Assembly (NCBI GenBank): GCA_030706745.1
Contig: JAUZNX010000008.1
Span: 1-64,000, forward strand
DNA length: 64,000 bases
DNA from: Bacteroidota bacterium
GTDB lineage: Bacteria; Bacteroidota; Ignavibacteria; Palsa-1295
Reading direction: 5' to 3'
The notes under the pieces are model-generated. The model searched no databases. It was given only the letters and a program-made list of their open reading frames with translations, and had not been told where the DNA came from. Each line of letters starts with the position of its first letter. Within the stretch, counting starts at the first letter, position 1. Of this stretch, positions 15,785-27,000 are shown piece after piece. The position numbers were made by a program, and so were the translations under genes.

Positions 15785-18706
15785 ATGAATCCTGTTCTAA
15801 CCAACTTCGAGCGTTTTGAGAACCGTCACATTGGTCCCGATCAGCATGATCTCGAGCGGATGCTTGAGACCGTTGGAGCGGAATCGCTCGATGAATTAAT
15901 CGATCAGACCGTGCCGAAATCCATCCGGCTCTCCAAGCCGATGGATCTCAAGCCGGCGATGACCGAGTCGGAGTTTCTTGTACATGCTTCCGGACTCGCA
16001 GCGAAGAATAAGATTCTTAAGTCCTATATCGGTATGGGCTATTACAATACGGTCACGCCTCCTGTGATCCTTCGAAATGTGCTCGAGAATCCAGGTTGGT
16101 ACACGCAATACACGCCGTATCAGGCCGAAATCGCACAAGGCCGGCTGGAGTCATTGCTGAATTTTCAGACGATGATTGTCGATCTCACGGGGCTTGAAAT
16201 TGCGAACGCTTCGCTGTTGGATGAAGGCACGGCTGTCGCCGAGGCGATGCACTTGATGCATGCGGTTCACCAAAAAGGATCGAGCGACGCAAAGATCATC
16301 TTTGCCGATCAAAATATCTTTCCGCAATCGCTCGATGTCCTTCAAACGCGCGCCGACGCGCTCGGTATTGAAGTATTGGTCGGCGATTACAATATGCTTG
16401 AGTGGCATGATGGCATCTTCGGTGCCGTCCTCCAGTATCCAGCCAGCGATGGGGAAGTCCGCGATTACCGCGCATTCTGCGAAGCAGCGCATCACCATGG
16501 TGCGTTGGTAACAGTTGCATGCGATCTGCTCAGTCTTTGTCTGCTCACACCGCCGGGCGAGTTCGGAGCGGACGTGGCAGTTGGCTCTGCACAGCGTTTC
16601 GGCGTGCCGATGGGCTATGGTGGTCCGCACGCCGGCTTCTTCGCGACGCGCGATGAATTCAAGCGGTCGATGCCGGGTCGGATCATTGGTCTTTCCATCG
16701 ATGCGCAGGGCAATCCAGCCTATCGGATGGCGCTTCAAACGCGCGAGCAACACATCCGCCGCGATAAAGCGACCAGCAACATTTGCACGGCCCAGGCGCT
16801 GCTGGCAAATATGGCGGCGATGTACGCCGTCTATCATGGACCGAAGGGCCTCCGGGCTATTGCCGAGCGAGTGCACGCCATGACGACGTTGCTCGCGGAT
16901 GGTTTGAAAGAGATCGGTCTTACGCGGAACGGATCGCAATACTTCGATACGCTTTCAATCGAAATCAATAATGAAGCAACGTTCGGAGCGATTCGTCGCG
17001 AAGCACTCGCGGCACAACTGAACTTCCGATATTTCGAGAATCATGCCATTGGCATTTCTCTGGATGAAACCACGACGGTCGAAGATGTAAAGCATATCCT
17101 TGGCGTCTTCCAACGCGCGGCTTCCAAGAATGGCAAGTCACTCAACGTCTCCACGTTGGCGGGGAAGATCGATGCGACGTATCCCGTGGCATTTGCACGC
17201 ACCTCGAGCTATCTCACGCATCCGACTTTCAACCGGCATCACTCGGAGACCGAGATGCTCCGGTACCTGAAGCTGCTCGAGAACAAGGACTTCTCGCTCG
17301 CGCATGGGATGATTCCACTCGGAAGCTGTACGATGAAGTTGAATGCAACTGCCGAGATGATTCCGGTCACATTGCCAGGTTTTGGTGAGATGCACCCATT
17401 CGCGCCGCTCGATCAGACCGCTGGTTATCAGGAAGTATTTACCGAACTTGAATCGATGCTGCGCACGATCACCGGCTTTGCGGCGATTTCGCTTCAGCCG
17501 AACGCTGGCGCGCAAGGGGAGTACACCGGATTGCTCGTTATTCGCGCGTACCACAAGAGCCGAGGCGAATCGCATCGCGATGTCGTCTTGATTCCGGCTT
17601 CGGCGCACGGTACGAATCCTGCAAGTGCGGTCATGGCAGGCATGCGGGTGGTTGTGATTAAGACCGATGCCAACGGGAACATCGATCTTGATGATTTACG
17701 AAAGAAAGTTGATGAGAACCGCGCGAATTTAGGGGCGTTCATGGTGACCTACCCATCAACGCACGGCGTTTTTGAAGAAGCGATCAAGGAAATTTGCGAG
17801 ATCATACACGCCGCCGGTGGACAGGTTTATATGGACGGCGCCAACATGAATGCACAGGTCGGACTTACGAGTCCGGCGGCCATTGGCGCGGACGTCTGCC
17901 ATTTGAATCTGCATAAGACCTTCTGCATTCCGCATGGCGGCGGCGGGCCGGGTGTGGGACCGATTGGTGTTGCCAAGCATCTCGCGGCGTTCCTGCCGGG
18001 ACATTCTGTTATCCCGATCGGCAGCGAGCAGGCGATCGGTGCGGTTGCCTCCGCTCCGTGGGGCAGTGCGAGCATTTTGCTGATCTCCTATGCTTACATC
18101 GCGATGATGGGAGCGGATGGACTCACCAATGCAACAAAGTACGCGATCCTGAATGCGAATTACATTCAGTCGCGACTGCAAGAGAAATTCCCTGTCCTGT
18201 ATAAAGGCACTCATGGCCGCGTCGCTCATGAGATGATCCTCGATATGCGCGGCTTCAAGGCGCTGGGCGTCGAAGTCGAAGACATTGCCAAACGCCTGAT
18301 GGATTATGGCTTCCATGCGCCGACGCTTTCGTTTCCCGTCGCAGGTACGCTGATGGTTGAGCCAACCGAAAGCGAGCCCCTGGAAGAACTCGACCGGTTC
18401 TGCGAAGCGATGATCGCAGTTCATAATGAGATCGAAGAAATCGCAACTGGCAAGGCCGATAAGACCGACAACGTTCTGAAGAATTCTCCCCACACTGCGG
18501 AGTCGGTGATAAGTGATAACTGGCAGCATCCATATACACGCGAGAAGGCCGCATATCCGGTTAAGAGCTTGCGCGCGAACAAATTCTGGCCGGCGACAGG
18601 ACGCGTCAATAATGCATATGGCGATCGCACTTTGATCTGCACGTGCCCATCGATCGAGGAGTATGAGCCAGCTACCTCGGTCGAGACGCAGCCGGAGTTT
18701 GCCTGA
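15785..18706 (+). CDS. gcvP: Glycine dehydrogenase (decarboxylating), P-protein
   Basis: A 973-residue PLP enzyme of the glycine cleavage system, which decarboxylates glycine and passes the aminomethyl group to lipoyl-H protein. It is the single-chain form with both halves: the N half contains the FRYF/ETTT region, and the C half holds the PLP lysine in [17 protein letters not shown]. Typical conserved segments are FENRHIGP at the start, GSCTMKLN, and [13 protein letters not shown] at 15785. gcvT and gcvH are not in the window. The upstream leader is taken up by a heptamer repeat, so no Shine-Dalgarno is visible. Confidence 0.97.
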   Translation: MNPVLTNFERFENRHIGPDQHDLERMLETVGAESLDELIDQTVPKSIRLSKPMDLKPAMTESEFLVHASGLAAKNKILKSYIGMGYYNTVTPPVILRNVLENPGWYTQYTPYQAEIAQGRLESLLNFQTMIVDLTGLEIANASLLDEGTAVAEAMHLMHAVHQKGSSDAKIIFADQNIFPQSLDVLQTRADALGIEVLVGDYNMLEWHDGIFGAVLQYPASDGEVRDYRAFCEAAHHHGALVTVACDLLSLCLLTPPGEFGADVAVGSAQRFGVPMGYGGPHAGFFATRDEFKRSMPGRIIGLSIDAQGNPAYRMALQTREQHIRRDKATSNICTAQALLANMAAMYAVYHGPKGLRAIAERVHAMTTLLADGLKEIGLTRNGSQYFDTLSIEINNEATFGAIRREALAAQLNFRYFENHAIGISLDETTTVEDVKHILGVFQRAASKNGKSLNVSTLAGKIDATYPVAFARTSSYLTHPTFNRHHSETEMLRYLKLLENKDFSLAHGMIPLGSCTMKLNATAEMIPVTLPGFGEMHPFAPLDQTAGYQEVFTELESMLRTITGFAAISLQPNAGAQGEYTGLLVIRAYHKSRGESHRDVVLIPASAHGTNPASAVMAGMRVVVIKTDANGNIDLDDLRKKVDENRANLGAFMVTYPSTHGVFEEAIKEICEIIHAAGGQVYMDGANMNAQVGLTSPAAIGADVCHLNLHKTFCIPHGGGGPGVGPIGVAKHLAAFLPGHSVIPIGSEQAIGAVASAPWGSASILLISYAYIAMMGADGLTNATKYAILNANYIQSRLQEKFPVLYKGTHGRVAHEMILDMRGFKALGVEVEDIAKRLMDYGFHAPTLSFPVAGTLMVEPTESEPLEELDRFCEAMIAVHNEIEEIATGKADKTDNVLKNSPHTAESVISDNWQHPYTREKAAYPVKSLRANKFWPATGRVNNAYGDRTLICTCPSIEEYEPATSVETQPEFA

Positions 18707-18868
18707 GTTTGAGCGGGAAGAGGATTCGGATTCTTGTTTTTCCACGCATGATTGTTATGTCATGAAGAATTTGGTGTTAAACCTTTAGAGCCATCGTAAA
18801 TCCTATACGATGCCTTAGCTTCGTTCACTGACTATTCGGTCAGCCCGGCACAATTTAACATCACTCCA

Positions 18869-20734
18869 ATGGTTCGACTCCGCACGGCGCAGGCGCTGCT
18901 TGCGTGCACGTTCGTATTGTCTTTTTTCTCGGCAGGTCATGTCGTCGCAGGATCCCTAACCAGTCATACGCGGTCAGGAATCGTCTATCAATATCCGCTT
19001 CCCGGAGCGGAGCAAATGGTGCGAGAAACGGAAATCGGGCTTCGTGCGCGCGGCGCATTCGATCGCTCGTTCGATGGAGCGCACTTCAGTGCAGTCGGCA
19101 CCCGCTCCGGTATTCACACACTGGCGCCCCGCTATGCAATGAATGGTCGAATGCTTCTTCTCCATCCGAATGTCCCGTTCGATTACAGCGAAACTGTCAC
19201 GGTGTCATATGCCACACGGCTCCTGGGGGGCAGCCTTGTTAGTGATACCTTTTCCTTCACGACGAAGGGTTACGCGGCTTCTCATGCAACACCCTACGAT
19301 GGCGAACTAGCGAGCGTGAAGGCCGAGCAAGCGATGCATGCACCGGCTCGGACGCTCGATGCGGATACGGTCGTGGCGGACACTCTGCCGATCATGTACA
19401 TCACAGTTGATAATGGCGCCACACCGGGCGATATCTATTTCGCAAATTTTGGGATCGCTCATCTGCCAAATGATGACTTCCTCATGGTTGCAGACGAGCA
19501 TGGTGTGCTCAAACACAGTCGGGAGATGCACAATGATTATGCGGCAGACTTTAAGGTCCAGCCGACGGGACTTCGAACGTACTACGATTTTGGAGATGGG
19601 CAGTTCTATGGCATGGATACGGCCTGGAATATCACGGACACCTTCCGGGTTGCGACTGGCTATTCCGGGGACCCGCATGAATTGCGAGTATTCCCAGATG
19701 GAAGCTACGCACTGATTAGTGACGAGCTTGTGGATGTCGATATGAGTCGGAATGTCACCGGTGGTAACAGCGATGCTCTCGTGACGTCGAACAATATTCA
19801 GATCTTCGATGCGGACCGTAATCTTATTTTCAACTGGCGCGGGTACGATCATTTTTCGGTCGCCGATGCAATCCACGAAAGACTGACTTCGGCGAATATT
19901 GACTACGAACATGCCAATGCGTTTGATTTCGATTCGATAGGTAATATTGTTCTGTCGAACAGGCACCTGTGCGAAATTACAAAAATCAATGGCGAGACCG
20001 GAGCGATCCAGTGGCGCTTTGGTGGCGCGCACAATCAATTCACGCTCGTTGGCGATTCCATTTGGTTCTCGTACCAACATGCTGTGCGACTGCTGCCCGG
20101 AGGACACCTGACGCTCTTCGATAACAGTAATTTTGACACGGTCATCGGAAGTTCGACCGTTCTCAACAAAAGCCGCGCACTGGAATATGTACTCGACACT
20201 GTGAACATGACCGCCACCCTCGTCTGGCAGTTTCACCATCTGCCCGAGACTTACAGTATGTTCATGGGTTATGTGGAGCGATTACGGAATGGAAACACAA
20301 TGATCGGCTGGGGCGGCAGTAATGATGTTGCAATTACAGAGGTTCGTCCGGATAATTCGACAGCGTTCGAGCTCGCGATGTGGCCGGGAAATTATTCATA
20401 TCGTGCCATCAAGTTCCCACGGGATACCATCGTGGCGGTGACACCCGCTTCTGTGGCTGCTACGACAAACGTGACCGGGATTGGGATGTGGATCGAACCT
20501 GGTGTCGAGGGAGCTAATGCCACCGTGCATTATACTCTGGACGAACCCACTGTCTGCTCGATCTCGGTGTATGACGTTCTTGGTCGTCGAGTTGAGTCGC
20601 TCGCGTCGAATATTCTCGAAGCGGTCGGAGTGCATTCGGCATCGCTCGACCTATCGTCTCTGGCGGGTGGGACATTCTTCGTGGTACTTGAAACCTCACA
20701 CGGAACAACAATGTCCCAGTTTGTGCGGCCATAG
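18869..20734 (+). CDS. Secreted arylsulfotransferase-like (ASST) protein with T9SS sorting domain
   Basis: A 621-residue exported protein. It has a signal peptide (about residues 1-28, ending VVAG), an Ig/SbsA-like beta domain (about 30-140), then a six-bladed propeller of the arylsulfotransferase type. Diagnostic segments are PHELRVFPDG, HANAFDFDSIGNIVLSNRH, IQWRFGG and YQHAVRLLPGGHLTLFDN, whose His residues match the family's conserved ones. The last 75 or so residues (VYDVLGRRVES ... LAGGTFFVVLE) resemble a type A T9SS sorting domain, so it is probably exported across the outer membrane. Enzymatic activity is not certain: many ASST-fold proteins are uncharacterised. Followed 69 bp later by a paralogue. 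Confidence 0.85.
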   Translation: MVRLRTAQALLACTFVLSFFSAGHVVAGSLTSHTRSGIVYQYPLPGAEQMVRETEIGLRARGAFDRSFDGAHFSAVGTRSGIHTLAPRYAMNGRMLLLHPNVPFDYSETVTVSYATRLLGGSLVSDTFSFTTKGYAASHATPYDGELASVKAEQAMHAPARTLDADTVVADTLPIMYITVDNGATPGDIYFANFGIAHLPNDDFLMVADEHGVLKHSREMHNDYAADFKVQPTGLRTYYDFGDGQFYGMDTAWNITDTFRVATGYSGDPHELRVFPDGSYALISDELVDVDMSRNVTGGNSDALVTSNNIQIFDADRNLIFNWRGYDHFSVADAIHERLTSANIDYEHANAFDFDSIGNIVLSNRHLCEITKINGETGAIQWRFGGAHNQFTLVGDSIWFSYQHAVRLLPGGHLTLFDNSNFDTVIGSSTVLNKSRALEYVLDTVNMTATLVWQFHHLPETYSMFMGYVERLRNGNTMIGWGGSNDVAITEVRPDNSTAFELAMWPGNYSYRAIKFPRDTIVAVTPASVAATTNVTGIGMWIEPGVEGANATVHYTLDEPTVCSISVYDVLGRRVESLASNILEAVGVHSASLDLSSLAGGTFFVVLETSHGTTMSQFVRP

Positions 20735-20803
20735 CAATCTCTAGCGAGATTTGCGTGGCATCGGGCAGTGATATTTTTCAGCCCCGCCATGTTTCGGAGA
20801 GCG

Positions 20804-22276
20804 ATGAAAAACTTATGTTCTCTGCTCGTTGCAGTTGTTGGGCTCGGATTCAGTTCGTTGGTGCTTCATGCGCAGCCGCCATTTCGAGTGACGGTCGATC
20901 AGAATCCGGCGCCCGGGAAAATTTATACTTCGACGTTGGGCAAGGGGACTCTTGGCCCGCTGACGAGCTACCTGGTAATGTTCGATGAGCATGGAAATAT
21001 GCTCCGGAATCAGCCGTGCTTCCAGCAAGACTGGCATATTTTAGACTTTCAGTTGCAGCCCAATGGCCGGCTTACCTATGGCGCCGGACCAACACTCGGA
21101 GCCGGTGGAGTGACCGGCGGAAAGTATTATGTGATGGACACTGCAACGTGGTCCCTCATTGATTCTCTGCAAGCTTCGCCGGGGTATCAGACGGACATCC
21201 ACGAGCTTCGCATGTTCCCGGATGGACATTATGCGCTGATTGGGGTCAGTGATACACTCATGGCCCGAAAAGACTTTCGTCCCGGATCGACCGATACGAC
21301 TCGGGTTCACATTGAAGGCAATACCGTCGAGGTATTCGACGCAAACAAGCATAGTCTTTTTCTCTGGCGAGGGATCGATCACTATAAGGTTGCAGATGCC
21401 GATACCACGACCAAGCAGGTGAGACTCTCGGACAAGGTGATTGACTTTCAACATGCTAATTCTATCGACTTTGACGCGTCGGGCAATATTCTGATCTCGA
21501 ACCGACATCTCTGCGAACTCACGCTCATCAAGTATCCGACCGGGGAGATTTTGTGGAGAATGGGAGGAAAGCACAACCAATTTACCCTCGTGGGGGATTC
21601 GATCTGGTTCTCGTACCAACATGCGGCGCGATTTCTTCCCAATGGTCATATTACTCTCTTTGACAACGCCGACATTGATTCGGTCGAAGGCAAAGTTGGC
21701 AGTTTTTATGCGAATAGCCGTGCCGTCGAGTATGAGGTGGATCCCGTAGCCAGAACCGTCCGGCTTGTCTGGCAGTACCATCATACCCCGGAGATACATT
21801 CGCAAGCAATGGGCTACGTTCAACGCCTTCCAAATCAGAATACGTTGGTTAGCTGGGGATTCGTGCAACCCGATTCTGTTGCGTTTACCGAAGTCCGGCC
21901 AGACAATTCAACGGCATTCGAAATGCTCCTATCGAACGGGACGTTTGGTTATGATTACTGCTACCGGGCAATCAAAGTCCCAACGATTCCTGCGTCGGTC
22001 GAACAAATGGCCGAGCATTCCGGAATCACGTTCTCGATCGAGCCGCAGTCTTCCTCATCTCTGATGCTCCAATACGCGATGCAACGCGGGGGCCTTGTCA
22101 CGATCGCATTCTACGATTTACTTGCTAGGGTACAGCTGACCCCGAAAACGAATGTTGCGGAGCCATCTGGGGATCATATGGTCGTAACTGATATCTCCAG
22201 ATTGCCAGGGGGAGCATACTACTGTGAACTCAGGGTGAATGGAATCTCTGTCTTTCGGCCATTCATTCGCCAGTAA
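20804..22276 (+). CDS. Second ASST-like secreted protein with T9SS sorting domain
   Basis: A 490-residue paralogue of the preceding protein with the same propeller segments (IHELRMFPDGHYALI, HANSIDFDASGNILISNRH, ILWRMGGKHNQF, YQHAARFLPNGHITLFDN) but without the N-terminal Ig-like domain. Signal peptide from ATG 20804 (MKNLCSLLVAVVGLG..., ending LHAQ); in-frame ATG 20789 and GTG 20768 are alternatives. It ends in a T9SS-like module (VTIAFYDLLAR ... LPGGAYYCEL). The pair suggests a tandem duplication followed by loss or gain of the extra domain. Confidence 0.85.
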   Translation: MKNLCSLLVAVVGLGFSSLVLHAQPPFRVTVDQNPAPGKIYTSTLGKGTLGPLTSYLVMFDEHGNMLRNQPCFQQDWHILDFQLQPNGRLTYGAGPTLGAGGVTGGKYYVMDTATWSLIDSLQASPGYQTDIHELRMFPDGHYALIGVSDTLMARKDFRPGSTDTTRVHIEGNTVEVFDANKHSLFLWRGIDHYKVADADTTTKQVRLSDKVIDFQHANSIDFDASGNILISNRHLCELTLIKYPTGEILWRMGGKHNQFTLVGDSIWFSYQHAARFLPNGHITLFDNADIDSVEGKVGSFYANSRAVEYEVDPVARTVRLVWQYHHTPEIHSQAMGYVQRLPNQNTLVSWGFVQPDSVAFTEVRPDNSTAFEMLLSNGTFGYDYCYRAIKVPTIPASVEQMAEHSGITFSIEPQSSSSLMLQYAMQRGGLVTIAFYDLLARVQLTPKTNVAEPSGDHMVVTDISRLPGGAYYCELRVNGISVFRPFIRQ

Positions 22277-22486
22277 GTCCGGATTCAGGCAAATTGTCGC
22301 ATCGGCCTTTCTTTTCGCAAAGGTGATTTGTGTTTAGTCAGTCCAAATGGAATTTGTGGCGCGCAAATTGCTGCCGCTCCTGCATCTTAGCCGATACTTC
22401 CCGCACTCGAATGGTTTTGGGCACGGGATTCGCATCGGTCGAATGTAGGTGGTTTTCAATCGTTTTCTAGCGAGGGAATAGATTCT

Positions 22487-22987
22487 GTGTCCAATCGGAG
22501 TGCCGCGAGCGCTCAAAATGCAGCAAGCGCGCGATCCGCGCACTTGTTGCGAAATGGAGCAGCACCGCGAGAGAGTATCTTGCGCGATTCCTTCATTCAC
22601 AAAACGGAGCGAGAAGTACGGAGCATGACGCCACTGGCACGCATGGCCGGCCAAAAGTTTATCAATCCTTTCGGAGCCTGCAATTTTATTGTGACGTGGG
22701 ACGGGGAAGACGTGCGCGAACTCCTCGCCGCGATTCAATGCGCTCGCCAATCGACCGACCGGTTCATTCAGGATAAATTGATTGAGTACATCCTGAATAT
22801 TCCATATCGGCATCCACGTCCTGCGGACATTCCAGCGTTTGTTGGCAAACCCGTATGGGCCGTTGATAGGCAAGGCCGCGCACTCATTGGGATGCCGGGT
22901 GATGAGTCCATCGTTGAGGCCGAAACGCTCCGAGTGGCTACCAGCACCTCCAATGGTCACGCCAACGGCACTGCAACGGATGTCTAA
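22487..22987 (+). CDS. Conserved-looking hypothetical protein
   Basis: A 166-residue soluble protein from GTG at 22487; an ATG at 22625 (MTPLARMAG) would give a 120-residue form starting at the better-ordered part. The N-terminal 45 residues are Ala/Ser/Arg-rich and look disordered, the middle is acidic and helical (DGEDVRELLAAIQCARQ), and the tail is Thr/Asn-rich. No signal peptide or membrane segment. No family recognised. Confidence 0.5.
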   Translation: MSNRSAASAQNAASARSAHLLRNGAAPRESILRDSFIHKTEREVRSMTPLARMAGQKFINPFGACNFIVTWDGEDVRELLAAIQCARQSTDRFIQDKLIEYILNIPYRHPRPADIPAFVGKPVWAVDRQGRALIGMPGDESIVEAETLRVATSTSNGHANGTATDV

Positions 22988-23092
22988 AATCGAAACCAGT
23001 ATGGATCGATAAAACGGAGGTCATGCGGAATTAAGAATATGCTGGATGGCATTCCACTATTGGTAAATTGTCATTCCTAACTTGCATTCGTC

Positions 23093-24037
23093 TTGGCTCA
23101 TCAAAAATTCCAGGATCTTGGCTTTGGCACGAAGGCCGCCGAGGCGCAGGCACGCCTGCTCAATCGCGACGGATCATTCAATATTCGGCGCAAAGGTCAG
23201 CCCTTCTTCGAGGCATTCAGCGGCTACCACTATCTCATCTCGATCCCATGGTGGCAATTTAGTCTTTGGCTCTTTGGCGCATACGTGCTGATTAATGCGG
23301 GCTTTGGTGCCGTGTATTATGCCGTCGGCCTGAGTGGGCTTTCGGGCATAGATGGTAGGACCGCTATGTCTCAATATTTCGAGAGTGTGTTCTTCAGCGC
23401 TCAGACATTCACGACGGTTGGCTTTGGCCGAATTGCCCCGGTGAGTGCCTTGGCCAGCACAGTAGCGGCCCTTGAGTCGATGGCGGGCCTCCTTTCATTT
23501 GCTCTGGCGACCGGCTTACTCTATGGCCGGTTTTCGCGGCCAGTTGCACGAATCATCTATAGCGGCGCTGCCGTCGTGGCTCCCTATCGGGCTCCCGAGA
23601 GTAAAGCGACATCCGGACTGATGTTTCGCGTCGCGAACCAGCGATCCAATCAACTGATCGAAGTCGAAGCGATCGTGACACTCGGATGGGTCGAAGTGAC
23701 AGAAAAGGGCGAGCGCGTGCGGCGGTTCCATCAACTCGAACTCGAACGCAATAAGGTGAATTTCTTCCACTTGAGTTGGACTGTGGTGCATCCTATTGAG
23801 CCGGAAAGTCCGTTGTATGGTATCACACAGGAGCAACTCGACGCGGCCGATGCGGAGTTTCTCATTATTCTCAAGGCATTCGACGACACATTCTCGCAAA
23901 CAGTCTATTCGCGGACCTCGTACAAGGCACACGAGGTATTATTCGGTCATAAGTTCGGACCGATCATTCGGACCGCACCAGATGGGGTGACTGAAATCCA
24001 ATTGGACAAGATTCACAATCACGAACGAGTGAGTTGA
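23093..24037 (+). CDS. Inward-rectifier (KirBac-type) potassium channel
   Basis: A 314-residue channel subunit: slide-helix region, TM1 (about 55-78), pore helix and selectivity filter TVGFG (108-112; Phe in place of the more common Tyr), TM2 (about 118-145), then a cytoplasmic immunoglobulin-like domain of about 150 residues with typical segments LMFRVANQRSNQL and LSWTVVHPIEPESPL. Tetrameric K+ channel of the inner membrane. TTG start at 23093; no ATG fits. Convergent with the RND permease gene, with a 12-bp-stem hairpin between them. Confidence 0.93.
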   Translation: MAHQKFQDLGFGTKAAEAQARLLNRDGSFNIRRKGQPFFEAFSGYHYLISIPWWQFSLWLFGAYVLINAGFGAVYYAVGLSGLSGIDGRTAMSQYFESVFFSAQTFTTVGFGRIAPVSALASTVAALESMAGLLSFALATGLLYGRFSRPVARIIYSGAAVVAPYRAPESKATSGLMFRVANQRSNQLIEVEAIVTLGWVEVTEKGERVRRFHQLELERNKVNFFHLSWTVVHPIEPESPLYGITQEQLDAADAEFLIILKAFDDTFSQTVYSRTSYKAHEVLFGHKFGPIIRTAPDGVTEIQLDKIHNHERVS

Positions 24038-24050
24038 TGCCCAACGCGAA

Positions 24051-24078
24051 TCTGTCCGATCGGATACGATCGGACAGA
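24051..24078. terminator. Perfect hairpin between convergent genes
   Basis: TCTGTCCGATCG (24051-24062), loop GATA, CGATCGGACAGA (24067-24078): a 12-bp perfect stem located between two convergent stop codons. There is no T-tract on either side, so it may act as a bidirectional transcript end or mRNA 3' stabiliser rather than a classical terminator. Confidence 0.5.
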
Positions 24079-24092
24079 TGAGAAGAATGCTG

Positions 24093-27000
24093 CTATTGCG
24101 CTACGGAGCCTTCCTCCGGTGCCAGCTTCCTGCGGAATCGCTCTTCGAAGATCGTATAGAGCGTCGGCACAAAGAAGAGCGTCAGGAGCGTCGAAAGGGT
24201 TAGCCCGCCAATGACCGCGATGGCCAGCGGAGCCTGAGTCTTCTCTCCGCCCATCCCGATTGCCATCGGAATCAGACCAAGCACAGTCGCGAGTGATGTC
24301 ATCAGGATTGGCTTGAGCCGTGTGCGTCCGCCATGGATTACCGCGTCCTGAAGACTTTCCCCTTTCATGCGAAGGTGATTCGTGTAATCGACAAGCAGAA
24401 TTCCATTGCTCACCACGATTCCTACCATTACAATAATGCCCTGGAAGCTTGTGACCGAAAGGGTCGTGCCAGTCAGAAATAGCGCCCACAGTACGCCAAC
24501 GATACCAAAGGGAACTGTGAACATGATGATGAACGGATCGGCAAGCGATTGGAATTGCGAGGCCATTACAACGTAGACCAGTAGAATGGCAAGACCGAAG
24601 GCCATCGTCAGATCGCCAAATGTCTTTTGTTGCTGCTCGACGTTGCCGCCGAGTTTCACCTGGAACCCCGGCGGTACTGCGATCTTATCCAGCTTGGTCT
24701 GAATCTCCTGCGCCACGCTTCCCAAATCCCGCCCACTGACTTCGGCCGTCACGTCGATGATGCGCTGCTGATACTTGCGGTCGATTTCGACCGGAGAAGC
24801 GTCTTGCGTAATCGTCGCAACGGAGCCAAGTAACACCTGTTGGCCCGAGGGGGTCGTCAGCAAGAGTTTCCGCAGATCATCCGGATTCTTTCGAAACTTC
24901 TCATCGAATCGCACGAGGATATTATAAGCATTCCCACTTTGCGGATCGGTATATAAGGAAGCGACCGCTCCGTTGATTGCCGCATTAATGGTATTCGAAA
25001 TTTGTGCGACCGTGATCCCGAGTATCCCGGCTTTATCTCTATCAATATTGATCCGCAATTCCGGCAGATCGTCTTCGCGCGTGGACTGTGCGTTCACAGC
25101 GCCGGGAGTGGATCGAACGGCGGCCAAAACCTGCTTCGAGAGCGCAGAACCCTGGTCGAGGTCATACCCGCGAACTTCAATGTCAATCGGCGCGGCCGAA
25201 CCGAAATTGAGCAGGAACCGAAGAAATCCGCTGGCACTGACATAATTGACCGCGCCAAGATAATTCGAAAGTTTAGGCCGGACCGAATCCATGATTTGAA
25301 AAACGGTCCGTTTGCGTTCATCGGTCGGCACAAGCGAGACTTGAATATTGGCAGCGTGTTCGCCAGTATTGCGCCCAAAGAAATTACCACTCTTTGCCGA
25401 AGGCACACCAATATCGGTGACCATCGCGTTCATCTCGGGTACGCTCTTCCGCAGGATATCCTCGATTGCCATGACAGTCTTGGTCGTCTCTTCAATGCGC
25501 GTTCCGACCGGATTTTTGATCGAAACGGTAAAGACACTCTCATCCTGATCGGGGAAGAATTCGGTACCAATGAACTTGAATAGGAATACCGAGACGGCGG
25601 CAAGGGTGAGAATACTAATCATGATCACTTTTCGATGCTTCAGCGACCACTCGAGCATATTCTCGTATTTCTGATCGATCCGTTCGATTGCGTCGTGGAA
25701 GAACACGCGGAGCCGGTCCGAGCGCTTGCGCGACTTGCGGTCCATCTCTTTCTCGGGTGGCAGAAAGCGCAGGCAAAGCAGCGGGGTGATTGTTCTAGAA
25801 ACGAAGAACGAGCCGAAGAGCGCGACAGCGATAGTGAGCGTCAGCGGTGTGAACAGCAACTTCGCAATGCCGGTCAGGAAAACGACGGGCAAGAACACGA
25901 TGACGGTCGTCAGAGTGGAAACGAAAATCGGCGTGGCGACTTCGCTCGCGGCGGCGAGTGTCTGGTCATGCTTCGACTCGCCGGGCTTGGGATTGTTGTA
26001 ATGCCGACTGATCGCTTCCAACTCCACGATAGAGTCGTCGACCAACCGTCCTACGGCGAGTGCCAGTCCGCCGAAGGTCATTATGTTCAATGTGATGTTC
26101 CCAAAGCGGAACATGATGAACGTTATCAGGATCGAGAGGGGAATGGCAACGATAATAATGATCGTCCCGCGGATATTGCGAAGGAAGATCATGATGATCG
26201 CCATCGCGAGCAGCGAGCCGATCATCGCCTCTCGAGACAGGCCATTGATCGTCTGCCGGATATACGTAGACTGGTCGAAGGTCAGTGCGATATGGACGTT
26301 CGACGGGACCCCGGTGAGTTTTGGGATCGCCTCAATAATATTATCGACGACAGAAACGGTATTGGCCGTTGCCAATTTCTGTACGCGTAGAACGAGCCCT
26401 GACCGGCCATCAACGCGAATGGTCTCAGTCTCTTCCTGATAGCTATCATCGACCGTCGCGACATCCCGAATGCGGATTGGCACACCCGACGAATCCTTCA
26501 GGACGATGTCTCCAATGGGTTTCACGAGATTGAACAGGCTCTCCGTTTTGAGAGAATAATCGAAGACGCCGCTCTTGAGATCGCCACTCGGTACGATCAA
26601 ATTGGCGTTTGCAATTGCGCTCATCACGGTAGTAATCGGCATCCCGATCGCTTGAATCCGGTTGCGGTCCACTGTTACGTGTATCTCACGTACTTGTCCG
26701 CCGATGACTTGCGCCGAAGCGACCCCAGTGACATGCTCGAGCTGCGGCTCGATTGTGTTATAGGCGAGATCGTAAAGATCGCGCCCATTCATATCGCCGC
26801 TGATGGCAAGTGTAATAACCGGCAGATTGGTGATGTCGAACCGAAGGGAAATCGGCGGCTGCACGCCCGTTGGTAGTTGTGTGACTATCCGGTTCAGCCG
26901 TTGGATTACATCGATCAGACCGACATCGACGTTCGCGCTCCAATTGAAATTAATTCGGACCTGTGAGATGCCTTCTCGCGTGGCAGACTGGACGTAATTC

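Noticed and set aside
24051-24078. Phage or integron attachment site from the perfect palindrome.
   Set aside because: No integrase or mobile gene is nearby, and its position between convergent stops fits a transcript end.
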